Positions 49,110 through 57,821 of a stretch of 64,000 nt of DNA are shown in pieces. The notes under the pieces are model-generated. The model was not told the origin of the DNA. It did not search any database and saw only the letters and a list, made by a program, of their open reading frames with translations. The position numbers and the translations under genes were made by a program. The DNA comes from Symsagittifera roscoffensis (Eukaryota; Xenacoelomorpha; Acoela; Convolutidae): NCBI RefSeq assembly GCF_963678635.1, contig NC_087069.1, positions 15,848,660 through 15,912,659 on the forward strand. Direction: 5' to 3'. Positions within the stretch are counted from its first letter, which is position 1; each line of letters starts with the position of its first letter.

Positions 49110-51820
49110 AAATATTACTTTTACTCCAACTCGTTTTTCTAGTAATCTCCAACCAGAACATAAATCCTTCCCCCCGCACAGGACCCCAAGATTTATTAGT
49201 AACACATTACGATTGTGAAGAAAATGAACAAAAAACACTACACAAGTATGCAATAAATCAAGTATCACAATGCAAAACAGAACCACAATCTATAGAAACT
49301 ACAAATGTAATAGCGACACTTTATTCAAAAGCCCGAGCAACAACAGTTATAGGATATAAATTCACAGCAACATTTTTTGAAAAGAAAGTACATTGTTCAC
49401 AAGTCTCAAATGGAAATAAAAACCGACTTGACCACGAATCATTCTACCAAAGTAATATCGAACGACTTTTACATCTCAATCCCGAAGATTGTAAAAACGA
49501 GTTACTCAGACTAAATATCACAAGAAATAAAAACACAGATAGAAAGTTAGTATATTTCCAAGTTTTTGCAGATTCTGTCCATCAAGCAGAACTTGAAAGA
49601 TATCAAGGACATATAAAACTAGATGAAAAATACCCATACAACGGCGCACACGGAAGATTAACTTATGACATACACGATAAACACAGGATACCACACATTG
49701 GTATAAATAACCCATCAAACTGCAGAGCAGACACAAAAAATAAAGGATATCAAGAAATAATGTTTTTCGATTGGAAAATACAACTCGAAAAAATACAACT
49801 CACACGCGATTTATCTGACAACACACTGATCTATCAAGGAATTAGATTACTTTGTAAAAACGATCAAGGCTATTCTGACCCTACAACACGAACACAAGCA
49901 ACAATTGTTTGGTTCCCCGAAAACACATGTACAACATTTCAAGTAGCAAAAATACACGCTCGAATGATAAAATTTCACGAAAAATATTTTATACAAACAA
50001 TTCCATATGAACAAGTAAATCCATCACGAAAACTAAGTTCTAATTTTAGAAACATACACAATATAGAAAATAAATTGACACGTTTTCAAATATATCAAGA
50101 AACAGAGCTTGCATGTAAATACAAAAACCCACTTCACAAAACACAATACTCCGAAATATTAGTTGAATACGAAAAAGGATTCGACATGACCACTGGAAAA
50201 AAAAATCGACCAATACGCCACAAGTCATCCTATAAACGAAGGAACATCATATATACCAGTTAATTTTCAAAAAAGTAAAGGTCAACCTGGTGGACATCTA
50301 AAGCCCCATGGCACTAGAAGCACACGTTTACAAGAACTATCACTAATGAATAGTACATATTTCGGTAATATCCACTATGATATTCACTTAGATATGAAAT
50401 TAGACTACACAATTAGCCGAATTTTTCAAGAAATGTCACTCTCTGAATTAGAAACGCTTCACCAACTATGCGAATTAGAAAGAACACAAATCTTACAATC
50501 ACAAGCACTAGCAGTACTAAAAATACCCTACGCAGGATATTTACTATCAGGAAATAGATCAAATTTTTTAGATTACGAAGGAAACAGTTTATGGTTTTAT
50601 ACCTGTACCAAAAAAGTATCACCACTATATGTTTTTGAAGATAAACGATGCTATAAAGAATCCCTATCTTTTATAAGAATAAAGTACATTTCGTTGACAC
50701 ACTTTCAAGACGAACCTATTTCTGGGATACCGCAGTTCCATGTGGATCAGAAAATTGCCACAATGTAGTACAACTGAACCCTGATGAAGATAAATATTAC
50801 CTTCTTACCCCATACCCCACATTATTGCAATCACTCACAAAATTTTCACCAGAAAGCATTAGAGCTATTGCTCGAAACCCAAATATCGAGTTACAATCAA
50901 TTGGAATATATTCAAAATCCGATATCCAACATCACATTAGAACACAACAATTCCAAGAATTATTAACACAAATGGACACTATACAAAGACAATCAATTGA
51001 CCAAAACTTACGCAAACTTGCCGAAACCGCAGGATTTGCAGACATTTATACACAAGACTATAGCGGATATTTTAAAGACATTAAGGACTATATATATCTA
51101 AACGGTGAAAAATACCGACCACAAGATATTTCACCTATAAATATTTTTAGCTTCGTTACACTCAAAAATGAAATTCTTGATTTTCTAGGATGGCCCTACT
51201 ACATCCTAGAAAAATTAACTATTTTATACGCAATGTTTATCTTTTTAGGATTTCTTTTTTCACTCTTAAAAGGAATCTACAACACATGTGCTATACACGC
51301 ACAAGTAAACAGACAAGCAAGTGTAGCACGCATATTATTTGCAGGATTTTTCGGAATTTTTTCTTCATCAATAAACAAAATTCTTTTAGACGCACAAATA
51401 AAAGAATACAACACAAAAATAGCAACAAGACAGAACACATACGACGAAGAACATAACAATGAAGACACAACGCCTACAGCACCACAGTTACCACCCCTAC
51501 CACATAACCATCCATTATCCCTAGTCCCACGAAATTTTCGAAATTTAGCAATAACACATAATCCAAATTTTAGACCAACCATATCACAAAGTCCCATCCA
51601 ACATATAATGACACACCATTCATTAGATGAAAATACTTATGAACAAATTATAGAACAACCCCATACCACCGCTTTTCAGTCTCAAAATAATAATTTTTTA
51701 GCCCACGATGAGCCGACAACTTGGATCCCTACACCGCTCAAATTCCCACCCAACCAATCTCAACACTCCAATTACAATAATTCCACTTTTTGCTTTCCCG
51801 CCACCCGATTTCCCATCTAG
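49097..51820 (+). pseudogene. Env-like membrane glycoprotein (two frameshifts)
   Basis: Starts with a clear signal peptide (MYILKILLLLQLVFLVI). A cysteine-rich ectodomain follows, with HYDCEE near the N-terminus and paired cysteines through NCRAD, LLCKND, NTCTTF, LACKY, YTCTKK and PCGSENC. A membrane-spanning helix is at about 51215-51268 (LYAMFIFLGFLFSLL), then a basic/proline-rich tail ending at 51820 and carrying LAHDEPT. The frame changes near the A9 run 50197-50205 and again at about 50670-50690, so this copy is not intact. Length would be about 900 residues. It is a type I membrane glycoprotein by layout. I could not assign the fusion-protein class by eye. A homolog with the same architecture lies at 27760-25346, minus. 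Confidence 0.75.
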
Positions 51821-53463
51821 TAATATAACATCAGGCATGAATTCAGACACTAATTCACATATTTTAGTTTTATACTCCATTTCACAACTCAATAACCCTA
51901 ATATTGAAACCCCTGATGAATTTGCAGACTCTCCATCCAATAATTTTCAAACCAACTCCTCAAATTTTTCAACACCTCTTTTCAACCAATCCCACCAAAT
52001 AACCCACTCTTATCCATTTCTACACCCTCTTACGCTTCCCAAGTTACCCCAACCTACTCTTCATTTCATTCAGACCGATCATCCAATTCTCCAGATACTC
52101 CCCAAATCTCCCAAGAACTAGATAATTTTATCACCCTACAACAACAACCCTTCCACCTTGACACCCCCACTATAAATCAGGTTTCATCCACAATAGAATC
52201 ATCAAACCCACCTACCCCTACACTCTCTTCAGCTTATACCGCATCATTAGCACCATCATCCACACCCACCGAATCATCAAATAGCACTAATAGAGCTTAT
52301 CGCACTTTCAAAAGAAAATTCCCAAACCATCCATTTCCAACAAAACCAGGATTAGCCCGTGAATATATTAATCATCCAAATCACATTAACACAAAAGATT
52401 TTTTAACAATCACCCTACCTTCATTTCCACAGTATACTTTAAACACCCCTCATGACACTAACAACACACGTAGCTTTGTAGACGAACATGTTTTAATGCA
52501 TACACTTCATTGGACATCATATTATCATTTTACTAATCCCCTTTGCCTACCATTATCTAATACTCACATCGATATAGAAAGAAATCAAAATATGCAATAC
52601 CGACTCACCACACCACTAACACATAGACAATTTACTTATATAGGATATAAAAAGTCACTAAAAACATACACTGCACCCCGAGCTAACGAATATACGCTAG
52701 AATATTACGATCATAACATCATCCGAGCTAAGCAAGACAAATTTTTAGATGATGATCGCTTCGCTAACCCACAAATCACAGAAAAATTCTTCATCAAAAC
52801 ACCATATGTATTTACACTCAATATATTTGATCGCAAATTCGACCACGTCCTTTCTGAAGCACTAACCGACATGCAAGCTTACGAAAGTTTTAAAGAAAGA
52901 TTTCAATTATTTTCACTAACCTTTAATTTTCTTGCACCACATGAAACACATATACATATTATCGTTTCATACAAAATCATTTTGACCTGCACACTCCATC
53001 AAGACAACCACACCACCGTTTTCAGTTTATTAACTCTAAATACACTTCACCATTTTTCCTTAACTTCACATATTGCATCAAAATTACTAACCTTCACGGT
53101 ATTCTTCGCAATTATGGTCCCATAACCCAAATGTATATTTTTTGTCCCATCACGAAGACCCTTAATGCAGAAGAATCCAGACCCTTCCTTATCCCACATG
53201 AATTTATTCAACCTATAGAAATCCCAATATTAGAATTCATCCACAACACTAAATACAATCACAAATTATATAATCTCATCCAAAACACACCTTATGAGTT
53301 TGCAGTTGGCACTGAAGAACTAAAAACCATTAAAGCACTTCAATTGCTTTGGCCACTGCTTCAAACTAAAAACATCATTCGCATACTAGCAAAATTACTA
53401 ACAAATTCCGACATAATACACGACATCTTCCCCACGGTTTTTTCCCCGACGACTAACAGGTAA
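51708..53463 (+). pseudogene. ORF Y: novel protein after env, overlapping its end (interrupted)
   Basis: Begins at ATG 51708 inside the env tail, another frame. The ATG is conserved in both other copies that cover it (16347 and 25345, minus). The N-terminal 200 residues are Pro/Ser/Thr-rich. The rest looks globular, with FKRKFPNHPFPTKPG, VLMHTLHWTSYYHFTN, FFIKTPYVFTLNIFDRKFDH, HTPSRQPHHRFQF and LKTIKALQLLWPLL. Frame changes occur at about 51960-52080 and near 52955. About 585 codons in all. It ends at AGG-TAA, where the stop codon is part of a GTAAGT splice donor. I recognise no family. Its persistence in three diverged copies indicates a selected function in the element. Confidence 0.6.
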
Positions 53464-53465
53464 GT
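53460..53465 (+). promoter_or_regulatory. Conserved splice donor at the end of ORF Y
   Basis: AACAG/GTAAGTATAAT. The same GTAAGTAT occurs at the equivalent place in copy 1 (14868-14863) and copy 3 (23637-23632). A TTTTTAG acceptor is available at about 53541-53547; splicing to it keeps a frame open for about 36 basic codons before TAA. Confidence 0.5.
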
Positions 53466-53651
53466 ATAATTTAAACATATTCTTCACTATTAAATTCAAA
53501 TACAAAAACTAACCATTCTTTATCCATGTCTCATTTAGATTTTTAGTCTTCATCCCACGATCATCTGCAAAAAACACAAAAGAACAATAAAAACTAGAAA
53601 ACTTCTTCAAATTCTTCAAAACTATATTAATATTTTGCACCAGCAAAATTA

Positions 53652-53657
53652 AATAAA
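53652..53657 (+). terminator. Internal poly(A) signal after ORF Y
   Basis: AATAAA preceded by AGCAAAATT; copy 1 has the same pair of words at its 14733-14750. Suggests that subgenomic env/Y transcripts may end inside the element and not in the LTR. Confidence 0.4.
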
Positions 53658-54329
53658 ATTCATACCAATGTAGTAAATTAATTTATAAATTGTTTCCCCA
53701 CAAGCAGTAAATCTAATAATGATGAAAATTTGTAACTTAATTTTTCCCCAAAACTAGCAGTAAAATTGAAATTGTATGCAGTAAATTGATATGACGAAAA
53801 TGCAGTACTAACCTTTTGATATTTTCATTCATTCGCACAAGAATTCTATCCAAGCTCGTACAGCTCGCCCACGAAGAAATGTTTAAATAATGAATTTCAG
53901 TTTTAAGTTTTCACACTCAACAACTCTAACACACGATAACAAGTTTCAAACTTTCCTTTAACCCGGTTGGAAAGGAATTATATACTAAACAAAACTAACC
54001 AACGCAGCTTACTAAACACCACAACACATAGAATAACAGCATGACTAAGAAAAGGAAACCAACGGTACCCAAACCGGATTAACCCAGTTTAAAACTGGAT
54101 AATTTATTCTTTTGAAGACTATTATAAAGTCTAAGAAAGAAATAATAAAACACAAAAAAGTCGGAAGACAAACCCATACCAAAAATAATTTGATTTTTGA
54201 AAAAAGGACACAACCAACGAAACATAAGAAAAACCACCACAAACCCGACATAAAACGTTATCACATAACAGGACCTGTCACAGAAACCGCACGAAATCAT
54301 ACTCCCACTCCTGGCCTAACCAACCAGAG

Positions 54330-54349
54330 AGGACGTCCTGAGCATGCTC
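54330..54349. repeat. Two abutting 10-bp palindromes, AGGACGTCCT + GAGCATGCTC
   Basis: Both are perfect and adjacent. Also present in copy 4 (63942-63961) and, with one base changed, in copy 1 (13968-13987). GGCCTAACC occurs on each side. Candidate kissing-loop/dimer or protein-binding element. Confidence 0.6.
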
Positions 54350-54520
54350 TGTAGCCGGCCTAACCTACCGCGCTACATCCACGCTTTGTGATCACACTTC
54401 TATTTTTAATAAGAGGTACTCAAGGGTGAGTAACTCTTCAAAATAACCGAACTAAAACAAAAAGATTTTGTGAAAACAAATAACCAAAATCATAATTAAA
54501 ACACTGAACTAATAAAAATT

Positions 54521-54997
54521 TTAGAAAATGTAAATTATACCTTGCAGTATATAGATCAGCATACAACACCAAAGACAAACATCCAAAGACAAAATGACCC
54601 CACTAAACTCGAAAAAGAATGGCCAACCACAATCAATATGCCGTCCACAATCACAACTCAAAGGATTTAGAGTACGACTTGACTTCGCAGAATAGGACTT
54701 CATTGAACTAGACCAATGACCACCTCGATGTTCAAGTATACGTACAGATCCGAGTACCCAGGCATCCCCTCCACGCACAATCTCCACGCCATTCCCAGAC
54801 AAGGTCAAACACAAAAGAAGTTCTCTACATGAAACAGAAAAACCTGTCATAGCCAACCATTCTGAAATCAGATTTGAGTTTGTTGCGAAAACCCAGTCGT
54901 TGCCATAAGAAGACACAACGATTGATCCTGGAACTCCTCTAACAAGAGAACTCAGAAGAAATATGATGTTCGCCAAATACCAACGTCCATCATCCAT
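54521..54997 (-). CDS. Antisense ORF just inside the 3' LTR, 158 codons
   Basis: The ATG lies 53 nt inside the 3' LTR boundary on the opposite strand. The protein begins MDDGRWYLANIIFLLSSLVR and ends in a cysteine-containing hydrophobic segment (LDVCLWCCMLIYILQGIIYI). The same start, MDD-R-Y-A-I, is present in copies 1 (13309, plus) and 4 (about 63273, plus), and RILEHRGGHWSSSMKS is kept in copy 4, but copies 1 and 4 have frameshifts. It could be a real antisense product or just the reflection of a conserved noncoding element. Confidence 0.25.
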   Translation of the reverse strand: MDDGRWYLANIIFLLSSLVRGVPGSIVVSSYGNDWVFATNSNLISEWLAMTGFSVSCRELLLCLTLSGNGVEIVRGGDAWVLGSVRILEHRGGHWSSSMKSYSAKSSRTLNPLSCDCGRHIDCGWPFFFEFSGVILSLDVCLWCCMLIYILQGIIYIF

Positions 54998-55049
54998 CCT
55001 TTGAATTGCAGAAAGACAATTCTAAAAAACTCTGTAAAACCCGGATGGG

Positions 55050-55459
55050 TGGAACCTGATCTAAGCTACATTTTATGATTGGATAAATTAGATATTTTAC
55101 CACTGTAAAGTATTTAATATTAACCAATCATGATCCATCTAACTAACAACCCATTTATTTGTAAGTGCTGAAATTACTTGTAATTTCAGCACCAGAGAGA
55201 TTTGAATTTAACTTAGAAATTAGTTGCCTCTCCAAGAGAACTTCAGCAGCCGCAATAAACCAGTATACCCTAGATCTATTGAGCCTAGCAGAGACTAGTT
55301 AAACAACCTGAGACTAGATAGTATAAGAGTAAGATTAGGATCGGTATTAGACTAAGAAGTTGCACGAATCTATCCGGCCGAAAATAAGATAGCGTGACGA
55401 GCAGACGGTGTACCCTATCCGAAATTACTCTATGAGTTAACCACATCGGTTATAACTCA
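55050..55459 (+). repeat. 3' LTR (410 bp)
   Basis: Same ends, hairpin (55165-55192) and AATAAA as the 5' LTR; four mismatches. Followed by the GGAC target duplication at 55460-55463. Confidence 0.93.
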
Positions 55460-55463
55460 GGAC

Positions 55464-57821
55464 TTCAAAAAAAACTAAAGGGGTATTTGAATTCGTGGGT
55501 CGTTTTCTGCCTCGGCTCGGTTCTGAGGTAAGGTGCAGCCGGCTGATTGACAACATATCGTTCCATGCGCATATTAAACGTTACTATCAGAAATTGCAAA
55601 ACAAAAAAGAATGTTAAAGTTCCACAAAATTGGCATTTAAAAGCTCATTTCAATGTCATGAAATATGCAAAATGAAAACTATAAAACACCAATTTTAAAA
55701 CATCGCCTAACAAACTTGTGAACTTTGTTTCGATTTGTCTTTTGAATTTTTTCACTTACTGTTTTTTTTTCAGTTACCAGAAAAATCAAAAATCTCGACC
55801 TTGGTTTTGCTCGCTATTTGTTTAGCGAGAACAGAGTCGTTAAATATTTAGAAGTATTTCCGAACTACAGTTTACTTTGTGATCAATTTTGAATGTGTAC
55901 GTTTTTCATTGAATTCTCCACTTGATTGTGTTTCGTTTCGAGCATTCTATTGAGACGGAACTACTGTTCTAGATGATTCATTCAGTTTTTGTACCTATCC
56001 TAAGTAATGCAGAGACGTTTAGGCGGGAATTTGGATCGTTTTTCTCAAGCAGGCAACTGAGTTTTCCAAGGTGAAACGTTAGCTGCATCTGAGAATATTG
56101 ATTCCACGAGGTCACAAAATGGCTCAGCAGCGATCATTTTTTGAAAAAAAAAGTGGTTACTTGAAGGTTGCCAAATCGCTAGTTTTTTGGTTTTTGATAA
56201 AATATCGATTCAGCTGAAATTTTATAAGACTACAATTAAAGCGCAAATTTTGGGCTCAAGTTTTAATTGAAATGTTTTCTGTTTCCAAGTATGAGACCGA
56301 AATACATTTTAGCAAAATTGTGCCAAACTCTGTTTCTTTTACCTTTTCTCTCCAAAATGGTCCACAAGTTTACATGATAACTACTCGAACATTAGTAACC
56401 ATTCGATATGAAAATAGTACATAGAGCTCCGTAAACAAACATACAAAACGATAAAAACATACTTTTAAAAGTTTTTTTTTCTGCTTAGGTGCGATAGACA
56501 AGAAAAGAAAAAATGACAGTGCTAGTGGAAATAATTAGATTTGCTTATAGCAGCGTCTTTAAAGCAAAACCGAAAATCAGTTCAACAATGGTAAAAATTA
56601 AACCTCAACACAAACTGTGCAAAACCAAATCTAAAAAAAAACAAATATGATCATCATAATTTATTTTATACTAACACAAGTTTAACTTGTTGATATGCAA
56701 GCAGGACAAATGTATTTTCAAAAAATACAACAACGACAATTTTCAAAAAAAAACGACATTAAAAAAAATTTCTTTTGATAGACAGTTATTGAGTTAGATA
56801 AAACACTGCCAAAATTAGAAATAACTTCAGCTCAAAATTTGATCAAGTTGTACCTAAATTAAAATGAGGCGTAGCTTCCCAGCAGTTTTCTTGTTGCTTA
56901 GTTTGAAAATCAATAATATTCACAACAACTTTTCTCGAAACTGAAATGAGCTCATTTTTTTTGTAGAACAAAATTAGGACCAAAAGGATACTTCAGTTTA
57001 TTTTTTTGTGGCAGTCAAGATTATAGCTGGAAAAAATTAAGAAAAACTGACCGTACGGCATAGCGCCTTCCCACTTCTCGAAGAGACCGAATAAGAAATT
57101 AGTGTGATTCGAATAAATTCAAATCTACTGAACGGTGAATATTGGCAAAGAAGATCCGTTTTTTTTGTAGAGGTGATATAACTTTCGAGCAAACCACGCC
57201 ATATTTTCTTACTGTCGAGCTTATCTCAATTCTGTGAGTTCTAAGCAATTGTTTAACAATTATCTGAGTTTGCTAATCCTTATAATGTCAGTAACATTAA
57301 AATAGCGACACAAGTTGTTACTATTCAAAAATATTCAGACTTTTCTGGACTCGAAGTTAAAGACTTTCTTTTTTTTTGGGACTGGAGTTCAAGTTATTTA
57401 ATGTCAAGACCAACAACAATTATCTTTCGAAAACTTTATTTTTAACTTCCAGGTTATACAGAAGTTTGAGAATTGAGTACATTACTTTTAATACAGTTAA
57501 TTCATAACTTACTTGATAATAATAAAAGATATAATTTTCAAATGGCTCAGAAATGTTTCACAAAGTGCGAAAATTCCATATGCAGCTGTTGCAAAACAAT
57601 AGCCAAATCCCAAAAAATATTTGTGTTAAATCAATTCATTTCATCTTGGTTCAAAAAATTCCCATCCTGATAAAAAAAAGTTGTAAAAAATAAGCCATTG
57701 AGAAAGGTTTTCTTTTTAAATGATGCCATGTAAACATTATACCAATTGGGCAGTCACATAGAGAGTCATTTGAAGAAGATTAGTGGAGTTTCTTGATTTT
57801 ATCTCTCAATTCATCAACTTT
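55464..57821. other. AT-rich flank, no gene recognised
   Basis: A less AT-rich patch at 55480-55545 ends in CTGAG/GTAAGG and could be an old exon end. Nothing else protein-like was found. Confidence 0.35.

Larger units (their letters stand above)
53658..55049 (+). other. Conserved 3' noncoding region of the element
   Basis: GCAGTAAAT words recur between 53670 and 53800. Blocks shared with copies 1, 3 and/or 4 include the CCAACGCAGCTTACTAA block (about 53999-54015), paired GGCCTAACC words around two abutting palindromes (54330-54349), and the sequence next to the LTR. No clear polypurine tract: only GGATGGG directly precedes the 3' LTR. Confidence 0.55.
36608..55463 (+). mobile_element. Complete 18.85-kb env-bearing Ty3/gypsy-like LTR retroelement
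   Basis: The element is bounded by identical-length 410-bp LTRs (36612-37021 and 55050-55459) and flanked by the 4-bp duplication GGAC (36608-36611 and 55460-55463). The LTRs begin TG and end CA and differ at four sites. Internal order: leader, small basic ORF, Gag-protease, RT-RNase H-integrase with GPF-type module, ORF W, ORF X, Env, ORF Y, 3' noncoding region. The domain order RT-RH-IN and the GPF module place it with Ty3/gypsy; typical members are 5-9 kb. The coding strand is A-rich and G-poor throughout. About twelve in-frame stops and eight frameshifts interrupt the frames, so this copy is unlikely to be autonomous. Confidence 0.9.
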
